Source: Sphingobacterium composti
Lineage (GTDB): Bacteria > Bacteroidota > Bacteroidia > Sphingobacteriales > Sphingobacteriaceae
Reading direction: 5' to 3'
Assembly (NCBI RefSeq): GCF_009829075.1
Contig: NZ_WUQZ01000026.1
Location: 1-44,011, forward strand
Length of the DNA: 44,011 nucleotides
Position 1 is the stretch's first letter; each line of letters opens with the position of its first letter. The notes beneath the pieces are model-generated. The model was not told the origin of the DNA, searched no databases, and saw only the letters and a program-made list of their open reading frames with translations. Below, piece after piece: positions 36,985 to 44,011 of the stretch. Position numbers and translations under genes: made by a program.

Positions 36985-37051
36985 CAAATATATTTCTTTA
37001 TGAAAAAAACTTAAATCCATATCGTCTCAAATTTTTGCTGAATTGTCTCAA
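36985..37051 (-). promoter_or_regulatory. susC promoter and direct repeat TTGAGAC-N14-TTGAGAC
   Basis: On the minus strand TATATTTG (36992-36985) fits the -7 box, with TTA near 37014-37012 as a weak -33. Just upstream lie two copies of TTGAGAC (37051-37045 and 37030-37024), 21 bases apart, about two helical turns. This spacing and position suits an activator bound to one DNA face. The binding protein is unknown. Confidence 0.4.
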
Positions 37052-37232
37052 TTAAAAATAATAGAGCAAATTAGATTTGCCTTAAAACTATATTGTAAGA
37101 TAAATCTATAATAGGGGATGTGTCTATACCATTATTTGATTCTTGATATAATTGCTATATGAAGGTTAATTAAATAAGGTAGTAATTGAATTTATTTCGT
37201 AAAATTTCTGTTAGGTTTTTTACCTAAATTAA

Positions 37233-38171
37233 TTATATCTCAACAATGTGTTTTTCACTATTCATGTTATTTAAATAAGGTTGTACAGCTTTTTTTATTT
37301 CATCAGAAATAAGCTCAATTAATTTATTTTTGGTGAAATAACGGTAAGTCAATATACTTATCTCACGAACAGGTACTGGTGACACGAAACGTTTGATTCC
37401 GCTTTTCCGTTTTTCAGATAATGATTGTATAGCTAATTCAGGAATTACAGTAATACCCTCATTTATATTTACAATATTCAATAGAGTTTCTATACTGCCT
37501 GCTTCAAAATCAAACTGGATATTTTTACCATATTTGTTTTTTAAAGAACACAAATTCGCTACTTGGGCACGCAGACAATGATCTTCTTCAAGTAGCCATA
37601 GTCGTTTAAGATTAATATCTTGTGGTGCAAGGTATTCCTTATTTTCTGTAAGGTTTCTGTCTGTTGTGTAAGCAACTAATTCCTCGTAGAATAGTGGATG
37701 TTCTTTTAATTCTTGTCTATTTAAAGGTGTCGCTGCAATACCAATATCTAGTCGATCATGGTTTAATGCTTCGATTATTTGATTTGTATTCCACTCATAA
37801 AGTTTTATTCTTAAGTTAGGATATTTTTCTATAAATGATGGAATAAAAAGATGGCTGAGATAAGGGGAAAGTGTCGGAATTATTGCAATACGTATTTCAC
37901 CTGACATATCATTGCTATTATCTTTGGCTGTACTCTCAAGATCCTTTATATGGTATAAAACAGTCTTAGCTTTCTCAATAACTGAATTTCCAATATCTGT
38001 TGGTACAATTGGATACTTACTTCTATCAAAAATTATGATGTTTAATTCTTCTTCTAGTTTCTTGATCATCATACTTAGGGTTGCAGGCGTAACAAAACAA
38101 GACTCCGCAGCGCGTTGAAAATGACGATGTTCGTCTGCTGCGACAATGTATTGCAACTGTTGAATATTCAT
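37233..38171 (-). CDS. oxyR: OxyR-type LysR regulator of peroxide response
   Basis: A 312-residue LysR-family protein. The N-terminal HTH (residues 1-60) includes HFQRAAESCFVTPATLSMMI. The regulatory domain contains EEDHCLRAQVANLC: its cysteines are at 199 and 208, the same numbers and nine-residue spacing as the redox pair of E. coli OxyR. So it very likely senses hydrogen peroxide by a disulphide. It diverges from the exported catalase gene, its expected target. The operator between them covers its own -7 element (TAACTTTG, minus strand, 38199-38192), which suggests negative autoregulation. Confidence 0.92.
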   Translation of the reverse strand: MNIQQLQYIVAADEHRHFQRAAESCFVTPATLSMMIKKLEEELNIIIFDRSKYPIVPTDIGNSVIEKAKTVLYHIKDLESTAKDNSNDMSGEIRIAIIPTLSPYLSHLFIPSFIEKYPNLRIKLYEWNTNQIIEALNHDRLDIGIAATPLNRQELKEHPLFYEELVAYTTDRNLTENKEYLAPQDINLKRLWLLEEDHCLRAQVANLCSLKNKYGKNIQFDFEAGSIETLLNIVNINEGITVIPELAIQSLSEKRKSGIKRFVSPVPVREISILTYRYFTKNKLIELISDEIKKAVQPYLNNMNSEKHIVEI

Positions 38172-38174
38172 GTT

Positions 38175-38211
38175 GTTAGATTTTATCTAATCAAAGTTAG
38201 ATATTTTCAAC
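38175..38211. promoter_or_regulatory. Tandem OxyR-like operator between oxyR and catalase
   Basis: Two half-sites GTTAGAT repeat at 38175 and 38196 (period 21 bp). As tetranucleotides the site reads TTAG (38176-38179), N7, CTAA (38187-38190), N6, TTAG (38197-38200), N7, CAAC (38208-38211). This resembles the four-part OxyR site ATAG-N7-CTAT-N7-ATAG-N7-CTAT. It lies over the oxyR promoter and just upstream of the catalase promoter. Confidence 0.6.
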
Positions 38212-38212
38212 A

Positions 38213-38242
38213 TTATTTAATAAAAAAGTTCTTCTACTTTCG
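38213..38242 (+). promoter_or_regulatory. Probable catalase promoter
   Basis: TTA (38213-38215), 19 bases, then TACTTTCG (38235-38242), one base off TAnnTTTG. Being a weak match directly beside the operator, it is typical of an activator-dependent promoter. The ATG is at 38274. Confidence 0.45.
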
Positions 38243-38273
38243 CGTCATCAAAATAATTAAACAAACAACTAAT

Positions 38274-39800
38274 ATGAAGATGAGGAAGCTTTCGATTTTA
38301 GCATTTACAATGATGTCTTTATCTGGCAATGCACAAACATTGACTACTAATACTGGGACGCCAGTTGGAGATAATCAAAATTCAAAGACTATTGGAAATA
38401 ATGGTCAAGTTTTATTAGAAGATATACATTTAATCGAAAAATTAGCAGCTTTCGACAGAGAGCGCATTCCAGAACGTGTAGTTCATGCGCGTGGTGCTGG
38501 TGCTTATGGTGAATTCGTTGCTGCGCAAGATTTCTCGAATGTGACTATGGCACATTTTTTAGGACAAGCAGGTCGTAAAACTCCTTTGTTTGTTCGTTTT
38601 TCAACCGTAACACACCAACAAGGTTCGCCAGAAACTTACCGTGATCCGCGTGGATTTGCTGTAAAATTTTATACTGAGCAAGGTAATTATGATATAGTTG
38701 GTAATAATTTGCCTGTATTTTTTATCCGTGATGCAATCAAATTTCCAGATATGGTTCATGCATTTAAACCATCTCCATTGACAAATGGCGCATCGGATCC
38801 TAATCGTATATTTGATTTCTTTTCCAATATTCCTGAGTCAACACATATGTTAACTTGGCTGTTTTCGGATTATGGAATTCCTGCCAACTACCGTGAAATG
38901 GTAGGAAATGGTGTTCATGCGTATAAATGGGTTAATGAAAAAGGAGAGGTTACGTATGTAAAATACAATTGGAAACCTAAACAAGGGGAACGAAATTTGA
39001 CTCAAGAAGAAGCAAATGCTATTCAATCCACGCAAATTGAACACGCAACTTTAGATTTGTACAATGCTATCAATGAAGGAAATTTTCCACAATGGGATTT
39101 GTATGTTCAGATGCTAAAGAGAGAAGATTTCGACAGATTGGATTTCAATCCAGTAGATGTGACTAAAATTTGGCCAGAAAAAGTTGCTAAATCTGTTTTT
39201 GTAGGTACAATGACACTGAACAGAAATGCGAATAATTATTTTCAAGAAGTAGAGCAAGCGGCTTTCTCTCCAGTTACATTGGTTCCTGGTATTGAGCCTT
39301 CAGAAGATAAATTATTGCAAGGTCGCTTATTTTCATACTTCGATACGCAGCGTCACCGTTTAACTGGTAATTTTCAACAAATTCCAGTAAATAAACCTAA
39401 GAATCAAGTGAAGACTTACAACCAAGATGGTTATATGTCCATACGCCAACAATCGGGAGATATAAATTATCAACCATCAACAAACCTTCCTGAGGTAAAG
39501 GAAGATACTAAATTTAAATATTCTAAATCTGTATTCCCAGTAGGAACAAGTACAGCGCAATCAACTATAGATAAAGAAAACAATTTTGCGCAAGCCGGTG
39601 ACTTGTATAGCTCATTTGCGAAAAAAGATCAAGATAATTTAATAAAAAATTTGTCAGGAGCTTTGAACGCAGTAAAGAATAAAGTTATAGTTCACAAGAT
39701 GATTGCTCATTTCTATCAAGCAGATAAAGAATATGGTACACGTCTTCTAAAAGCTACAAACACTACATGGAGTGATGTAGAAAAATACATTAAAAAATAG
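38274..39800 (+). CDS. Exported monofunctional heme catalase
   Basis: A 508-residue catalase that splits hydrogen peroxide. The start at 38274 gives a signal peptide, MKMRKLSILAFTMMSLSGNA, then Q. The open frame extends upstream to 38115 into the regulator but has no support. Catalytic His is in RIPERVVHARGAGAYGEF, the Asn in YDIVGNNLPVFFIRD, and the proximal heme Tyr in RLFSYFDTQRHRL. The signal peptide indicates a periplasmic enzyme, unlike most cytoplasmic catalases, and fits the exported ankyrin protein encoded next. Confidence 0.93.
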   Translation: MKMRKLSILAFTMMSLSGNAQTLTTNTGTPVGDNQNSKTIGNNGQVLLEDIHLIEKLAAFDRERIPERVVHARGAGAYGEFVAAQDFSNVTMAHFLGQAGRKTPLFVRFSTVTHQQGSPETYRDPRGFAVKFYTEQGNYDIVGNNLPVFFIRDAIKFPDMVHAFKPSPLTNGASDPNRIFDFFSNIPESTHMLTWLFSDYGIPANYREMVGNGVHAYKWVNEKGEVTYVKYNWKPKQGERNLTQEEANAIQSTQIEHATLDLYNAINEGNFPQWDLYVQMLKREDFDRLDFNPVDVTKIWPEKVAKSVFVGTMTLNRNANNYFQEVEQAAFSPVTLVPGIEPSEDKLLQGRLFSYFDTQRHRLTGNFQQIPVNKPKNQVKTYNQDGYMSIRQQSGDINYQPSTNLPEVKEDTKFKYSKSVFPVGTSTAQSTIDKENNFAQAGDLYSSFAKKDQDNLIKNLSGALNAVKNKVIVHKMIAHFYQADKEYGTRLLKATNTTWSDVEKYIKK

Positions 39801-39814
39801 GATCCTATACAAAT

Positions 39815-39851
39815 AAATAGTGCTAGCAGTTACAATTTGCTAGTACTATTT
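39815..39851 (+). terminator. Hairpin between catalase and ankyrin genes
   Basis: AAATAGTGCTAGCA (39815-39828) pairs over 14 positions (one G-T) with TGCTAGTACTATTT (39838-39851). The T-run is short. It stands 18 bases before the ankyrin ATG, so it may only partly end transcription or may lower expression of the second gene. Confidence 0.6.
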
Positions 39852-39869
39852 TATAAAACATTTATAGTC

Positions 39870-40382
39870 ATGAAAAATTTATTCTTAATCATATCATTAT
39901 TATTCTGTAGTTCAATTGTTTTTGGACAAGATATTTTCTCTGCAGCAAGATCAAATGATACTACTTTTGTAAAACAATATATCCAAAATCGAGGTGTGAT
40001 TGATACGGCTAATGTAAGAGGGTTCACACCTTTGATTTTGGGCATTTACAATGATAATTTTGATGTAGCGGATTTGCTGCTTAAAAATGGAGCGAATGTG
40101 AATGCACAGGACAAAAGTGGAAATACGGCATTAATGGGTGCAGTATTTAAGGGAAATCCACGTTTGGTAAAATTGCTAGTAGCTAATAAGGTCGATGTTA
40201 ATCAGCAAAATTTTAATGGTGCAACAGCGTTAGTATTCGCTGCTACGTTTGGTCAAAATGAGATTGCTAAAAATCTTTTAGAAAGTGGGGCTGATAAATC
40301 TATTAAAGATTTCACAGGTAAGACAGCTTTGGATCATGCGATTTTTCAAGAAAATTCCGCGATGGTGGAAATATTAAAATAA
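39870..40382 (+). CDS. Exported ankyrin repeat protein (AnkB-like)
   Basis: A 170-residue protein. The start at 39870 gives the signal peptide MKNLFLIISLLFCSSIVFGQ. Four to five ankyrin repeats follow: DIFSAARSNDTTFVKQYIQN, GFTPLILGIYNDNFDVADLL, GNTALMGAVFKGNPRLVKLL, GATALVFAATFGQNEIAKNL and GKTALDHAIFQENSAMVEIL. It is the second gene after an exported catalase. The same pair, katB-ankB in Pseudomonas aeruginosa, has a periplasmic ankyrin protein needed for full catalase activity. A similar role is likely here by analogy. Confidence 0.88.
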   Translation: MKNLFLIISLLFCSSIVFGQDIFSAARSNDTTFVKQYIQNRGVIDTANVRGFTPLILGIYNDNFDVADLLLKNGANVNAQDKSGNTALMGAVFKGNPRLVKLLVANKVDVNQQNFNGATALVFAATFGQNEIAKNLLESGADKSIKDFTGKTALDHAIFQENSAMVEILK

Positions 40383-40440
40383 TTCGAATCTATATACTAT
40401 AGAAAAATAGCTTATATCCTTGGACGGATTAAATTGGGGT

Positions 40441-40479
40441 AAAGTACCATTCGGCATAAAGCCAATGGTACTTTTTAAT
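40441..40479. terminator. Two-way terminator after the ankyrin gene
   Basis: AAAGTACCATT (40441-40451) pairs with AATGGTACTTT (40464-40474), with an inner GGC/GCC stem and an ATAAA loop. A T-run follows on the plus side. It separates the ankyrin gene from the convergent PEP-mutase-like gene. Confidence 0.85.
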
Positions 40480-40489
40480 TTTGTGAAAA

Positions 40490-41239
40490 CTACTTTGGTA
40501 ATTTCGGATTATTGATGAAATCTTGAAACACTTTAGTGTTTTGTGTCACAAGCCATTCGTACACTTTTGCGCCATGACTCACTCTTTTTACACCAAGTTT
40601 ATTAAGTTCTTCTATTGATGGTAAATTAGGAGTTAGAAAAACATTTAAAGGAATGGTAGTAGCTTCCAAAAATGCTTTAATATCTGCCTCTGTTTCAATC
40701 AATGGAACAAAACTTCCATCTGCTCCAGCCTTGCTATATAATTGTATACGTCTGATAGATTCATCCAATGCAGAAGCGTGTTTGGTTGTATATGTATCTG
40801 TTCGCGCATTAATAAATATATTGTTGGTTTCGGCTTTAATAGCTTCTATTTTTTGCTTGTGCAGATCCGAATCACCTAATACACGTTTACCATTTTCTAC
40901 TTGTCCATCTTCTAAGTTTATTCCTACTACACCTAGATCAACAAATTTTTTTACATTTTTAGCGACTTCATCAGGATTATCAGAGTATCCCGATTCAAAA
41001 TCTACCGAAACAGGGATTTTAACTGCTTTAACTATTCTTTCAACAACGAAGAGTAATTCATCTACGGTAATTTTTTCACCGTCTTCGTATCCCATCGCAT
41101 TTGCGATAGCGTGACTCGAACTACCTAATGCTTTAAAACCTGCATCTTCTGCAATTTTTGCTGACTGGGCATCCCACACATTTCCTAAAATAAGTAATTT
41201 CGGCTGAGCGTGTAATTTTTTAAAATTTTGATATGGCAT
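40490..41239 (-). CDS. Isocitrate lyase/PEP mutase superfamily enzyme
   Basis: A 249-residue TIM-barrel enzyme of the PEP mutase/isocitrate lyase family. LLILGNVWDAQSAKIAEDAG, LGSSSHAIANAMGYEDGE, PVSVDFESGYSDNPDEVAKN and GVVGINLEDGQ are family motifs, the acidic residues binding magnesium. FINARTDTY follows. It lacks the isocitrate lyase KKCGH motif, so it is one of the small paralogues, such as oxaloacetate hydrolase, 2-methylisocitrate lyase-like or phosphonate-type enzymes. The reaction is undecided. It stands alone between divergent DUF808 and convergent ankyrin genes. Confidence 0.85.
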   Translation of the reverse strand: MPYQNFKKLHAQPKLLILGNVWDAQSAKIAEDAGFKALGSSSHAIANAMGYEDGEKITVDELLFVVERIVKAVKIPVSVDFESGYSDNPDEVAKNVKKFVDLGVVGINLEDGQVENGKRVLGDSDLHKQKIEAIKAETNNIFINARTDTYTTKHASALDESIRRIQLYSKAGADGSFVPLIETEADIKAFLEATTIPLNVFLTPNLPSIEELNKLGVKRVSHGAKVYEWLVTQNTKVFQDFINNPKLPK

Positions 41240-41351
41240 ATTTATCTAGTTTTATTAGTAGAACAATCTACAGATATAAAATGTTTTCTTCAGTTATGAC
41301 ACTTTATTTTCGCTAAAATTTATATTTTTATAGGCAAAGCTAAAAACATAC

Positions 41352-42218
41352 ATGGCATCAGGAATTTTCGCAGTGTTGGATGACATTGCAGCATTAATGG
41401 ACGACGTCGCTGTGGCGAGTAAAATTGCGACACGAAAAACTGCAGGTATATTGGGGGATGATCTGGCAGTTAACGCAGAGAAGGCAACAGGATTTTTATC
41501 CTCACGTGAGATACCTGTTTTGTGGGCTATCACAAAAGGCTCGTTTATCAATAAATTGATTATTATTCCTGTAGCCATTTTGCTAAATGTGTTTTTCCCA
41601 ATTGCTATTAAAGTCATTTTAGTTTTAGGAGGATTATATTTAGCATACGAGGGCGTAGAGAAGATCGTTGAATTTTTATTTCATCGAGCAAAGAAAGGTG
41701 AAGAGGTTATTGAAGCCGTCAATATGGATGGTGATGCCGTAGAGCGTGCGAAAATAAAATCCGCCATTACAACGGATTTTATCTTATCTGTAGAGATTGT
41801 CATAATTGCGTTAGGTACAGTATTGGATAAGCCTTTAAGTCTTCAGATTATGACTGTCTCCGTGGTAGCTTTGTTAGCGACAGTAGGTGTATACGGTATT
41901 GTAGCATTGATAGTTCGTATGGACGATGCTGGGTACAAATTAATCAAAAGTTCTAAAAATGAAGGTGCTCTTGCATTTTTAGGAAAGGGATTGGTGAATT
42001 CTTTGCCCATCGTAATTAAAGTATTATCAATTGTTGGTACCATTGCCTTGCTCATGGTTTCGGGAGGAATCTTTGCGCATAATATTGAGTATTTCCATCA
42101 TTTATTTCCAACTTGGAATCCTACTTTAAAAGAAACTTTAATTGGCCTTGTAATGGGGATAATAGTTGTTATTGTGATTACAATGGTTAAAAAAATTCTT
42201 AATGGAGTAAAAAAATAA
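41352..42218 (+). CDS. DUF808 (YedI-type) membrane protein
   Basis: A 288-residue inner-membrane protein. The N-terminus is a conserved family start, MASGIFAVLDDIAALMDDVA, followed by RKTAGILGDDLAVNAEKATG. About six hydrophobic segments follow, including LIIIPVAILLNVFFPIAIKV and LSIVGTIALLMVSGGIF. The function is unknown. It is 21 bases before the GH31 gene on the same strand, which may be fortuitous. Confidence 0.88.
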   Translation: MASGIFAVLDDIAALMDDVAVASKIATRKTAGILGDDLAVNAEKATGFLSSREIPVLWAITKGSFINKLIIIPVAILLNVFFPIAIKVILVLGGLYLAYEGVEKIVEFLFHRAKKGEEVIEAVNMDGDAVERAKIKSAITTDFILSVEIVIIALGTVLDKPLSLQIMTVSVVALLATVGVYGIVALIVRMDDAGYKLIKSSKNEGALAFLGKGLVNSLPIVIKVLSIVGTIALLMVSGGIFAHNIEYFHHLFPTWNPTLKETLIGLVMGIIVVIVITMVKKILNGVKK

Positions 42219-42239
42219 TAAACTAAACTATAACAAATT

Positions 42240-43841
42240 ATGAGAATTCAATCAATTCTAAGCCTATTCTTATTTTTCCTTACTATTCATCTTGGTTTTT
42301 CGCAATCTAAATCCACTGTAGAATTACAAATTGGGCAAGATGAATATTGGTGGGGAGGAGTAGTAGCACAAGGATCGACTATGCCTTTTCTGAAACCCGC
42401 TAAGGAATTTGACTTAGCAAGGGAAAATTGGAATAACCAAGTTGTTCCTTTATTTGTATCAAACAAAGGACGATTTATATGGAGTGAGAAACCATTTAAA
42501 TTCAAAGTGACAACTGATAAAATTATTCTTCAATCAGAGTATGAAGAATTAAAAGTACAGCAGTCTGGTGCAACTTTAAAATCTGCTTACTTAGCGGCTA
42601 GTGCAAAATATTTTCCAGCTAACGGTGTACTTCCTGCGGAGGAATTTTTCACAAAACCGCAATACAATACTTGGATTGAATTGATGTATAATCAAAACCA
42701 AGATGATATTTTGAAATATGCACAGGATATTTTGGATAATAATTTTCCAACAGGGGTATTGATGATTGATGATAATTGGCAGCGTTATTATGGCAACTTT
42801 GATTTCAGAGCAGAGAAATTTCCAGATCCAAAAGGTATGGTGCAAAAACTTCATGCTCAAGGTTTTAAAGTCATGCTGTGGGTTTGTCCTTTTGTGAGTC
42901 CTGATAGTCCAGAATATCGTGAATTGGCTAAAAAGGGTTATTTAATCAAGAAAAAGGGAATAAATGAGCCTGCTATTTTGAATTGGTGGAATGGTCAATC
43001 TGCGTGTTATGATTTGACAAATCCGGATGCTTTCAAGCATTTTGTAGGTATTTTAAAAAAAATGCAAGCTGATTATGGTATTGATGGTTTCAAATTTGAT
43101 GCTGGAGATAATGCATTTTACAATGAAAACCTGATCGATAGCTACAATAAGAAAGCATTGGCAGTAGACCATACATTAGCTTGGGAAAAAGTAGGTCTGG
43201 AGTTTCCGTTTAATGAGTACCGTGCCGGTTGGAAAATGGGTGGTCAACCATTAGTTGAGCGCTTGGGTGATAAGACTTATTCTTGGAATTCAGTACGTAT
43301 ATTGATTCCAGATATGATTGCTGCAGGTTTGTTAGGGTACGCTTATACCTGTCCTGATATGATTGGCGGAGGTGAATTTACAACATTCTTAAATTTGAAA
43401 TCTGATGATTTTGACCAATCATTAATTGTGCGTTCTGCTCAGGTTCATGCCTTGATGCCAATGATGCAATATTCTGTAGCTCCCTGGCGTATATTGAGCA
43501 AAGAAAATTTAGAAATTGTGCGTCAATGTGCGGTCCTACACGAAAAATTTGGCTCTTATATCTTAGAAAATGCACGTCAAGCTTCTAAGACAGGAGACCC
43601 GATCTTGCGACACATGGAATATGAATTTCCTGATCAAAATTTTGCAACTGTAACGGATCAATTTATGCTTGGGGATAAGTATTTAGTAGCACCCGTTGTA
43701 GACGATAAGTTGGAGCGGGAAGTGAAATTACCAAAGGGTTATAGATGGAAAGATGATTTGGGGAAAGTTTACAAAGGTGGTAAAACTTATAAATTGGATG
43801 TTCCACTTTCAAGATTACCTTATTTTGAGAAAATCAAATAG
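42240..43841 (+). CDS. GH31 glycoside hydrolase, exported, compact
   Basis: A 533-residue GH31 enzyme with signal peptide (MRIQSILSLFLFFLTIHLGF, then SQS). It is much shorter than the cytoplasmic GH31 at 11500. The barrel has GVLMIDDNWQRYYGNFDFRA, KVMLWVCPFVSPDSPEYREL and GIDGFKFDAGDNAFYNE, where the nucleophile is about D287. The C-terminal region includes CPDMIGGGEF and MPMMQYSVAPWR. The WWGGVVAQGSTMPF segment suits a subfamily with alpha-galactosidase or related specificity, not fixed here. It is followed by a terminator and the group II intron. Confidence 0.88.
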   Translation: MRIQSILSLFLFFLTIHLGFSQSKSTVELQIGQDEYWWGGVVAQGSTMPFLKPAKEFDLARENWNNQVVPLFVSNKGRFIWSEKPFKFKVTTDKIILQSEYEELKVQQSGATLKSAYLAASAKYFPANGVLPAEEFFTKPQYNTWIELMYNQNQDDILKYAQDILDNNFPTGVLMIDDNWQRYYGNFDFRAEKFPDPKGMVQKLHAQGFKVMLWVCPFVSPDSPEYRELAKKGYLIKKKGINEPAILNWWNGQSACYDLTNPDAFKHFVGILKKMQADYGIDGFKFDAGDNAFYNENLIDSYNKKALAVDHTLAWEKVGLEFPFNEYRAGWKMGGQPLVERLGDKTYSWNSVRILIPDMIAAGLLGYAYTCPDMIGGGEFTTFLNLKSDDFDQSLIVRSAQVHALMPMMQYSVAPWRILSKENLEIVRQCAVLHEKFGSYILENARQASKTGDPILRHMEYEFPDQNFATVTDQFMLGDKYLVAPVVDDKLEREVKLPKGYRWKDDLGKVYKGGKTYKLDVPLSRLPYFEKIK

Positions 43842-43856
43842 TTAATTAATAAATCA

Positions 43857-43886
43857 AAACCGGATTACAATGTAAGCCGGTTTCTT
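43857..43886 (+). terminator. Terminator of the exported GH31 gene
   Basis: AAACCGG (43857-43863) pairs with CCGGTTT (43877-43883), with an inner TTAC/GTAA stem. TTTCTTT follows. It sits 8 bases before the intron start at 43891. Confidence 0.75.
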
Positions 43887-43890
43887 TGTT

Positions 43891-44011
43891 GTGCGCCCGG
43901 CATGGGCGATAACTCTAGGGTGCAAGTCCCGAACACGCCATTACAGTTGGAAGTGTTAGCCGAAGGCAAGGGTGTCCACCGTGAGGTGGAATCTGAAGGA
44001 AGCCACAGGCA
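43891..44011 (+). mobile_element. Group II intron, 5' end (probably class IIC), window edge
   Basis: GTGCG at 43891-43895 is the 5' splice-site consensus. It is followed by CCCGGCATGGGCG, then AGGGTGCAAGTCCCGAA, GTTAGCCGAAGGCAAGGGTG and GGAATCTGAAGGAAGC. These stretches match domain I of group II introns and closely resemble the class IIC intron of Oceanobacillus iheyensis. The reverse transcriptase and the 3' end would lie beyond the window. It lies directly after a terminator hairpin, the typical IIC insertion site. Confidence 0.9.

Noticed and set aside
38115..38273. 53-residue N-terminal extension of the catalase
   Set aside because: The extension would read through the oxyR start and the operator, and it buries an otherwise good signal peptide. 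The ATG at 38274 is preferred.
40653..41114. 153-codon plus-strand frame opposite the PEP-mutase-like gene
   Set aside because: It lies wholly within a well-supported gene and shows no domain or signal; its composition is that of an antisense shadow.
1..44011. tRNA or rRNA genes
   Set aside because: I looked for cloverleaf patterns and rRNA motifs in the intergenic stretches and saw none; a tRNAscan run would settle this.

Overview
The window looks like chromosomal DNA from a Bacteroidota species of the Sphingobacteriaceae type (Sphingobacterium or Pedobacter-like). The evidence is low GC, a SusC/SusD-type polysaccharide utilisation locus, families largely confined to this phylum (DUF2851, DUF4199, DUF5686, DUF3823), almost no Shine-Dalgarno sequences, and several promoters of the Bacteroidota form TTG-N19-TAnnTTTG. 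The assignment rests on gene content only.

Layout. The left edge (1-455) is the 5' part of an IS4-type transposase, whose outer end lies against a DUF2851 gene that seems to have lost its start codon. A cytoplasmic ankyrin gene follows tail to tail. The 348-base gap at 2466-2813 holds a well-formed promoter, a small hairpin and a strong terminator just before ubiX: a small RNA or an attenuated leader. From 3578 to 9181 runs a tight seven-gene co-directional cluster: a dihydroorotase homologue that has lost its metal ligands, an acidic unknown protein, a DUF4199 membrane protein, two membrane-anchored GT2 glycosyltransferases, a small unknown protein and a metallo-beta-lactamase-fold hydrolase. 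A 50-residue membrane protein, ispD and queA come next.

From 11500 to 18593 lies a glycogen operon: a cytoplasmic GH31 alpha-glucosidase, then glgB, glgA and glgC, closed by a two-way terminator. Next come an aminotransferase, a CBS-domain protein, an SBF-like transporter, a PPK2 kinase, and a satD-DUF3307 pair preceded by three 20-bp palindromes at an exact 28-bp period. A secreted serine hydrolase, a secreted unknown, and a ferritin-like DUF892 protein with a lysine-rich tail follow.

The minus strand then carries a DUF5686 outer-membrane protein and a four-gene polysaccharide utilisation locus (susC, susD, DUF3823 lipoprotein, GH2). An oxidative-stress module comes next: oxyR, with both redox cysteines at 199 and 208, diverges from an exported catalase followed by an exported ankyrin protein, with a tandem OxyR-like operator between them. 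The window ends with a PEP-mutase-family enzyme, a DUF808 membrane protein, a second, exported GH31 enzyme, its terminator, and directly behind it the 5' end of a group II intron (from 43891) whose placement fits the IIC habit of inserting after terminators.

I found no tRNA, rRNA or CRISPR array. The least explained items are the RNA before ubiX, the satD palindrome array, and the dead dihydroorotase heading the glycosyltransferase cluster.
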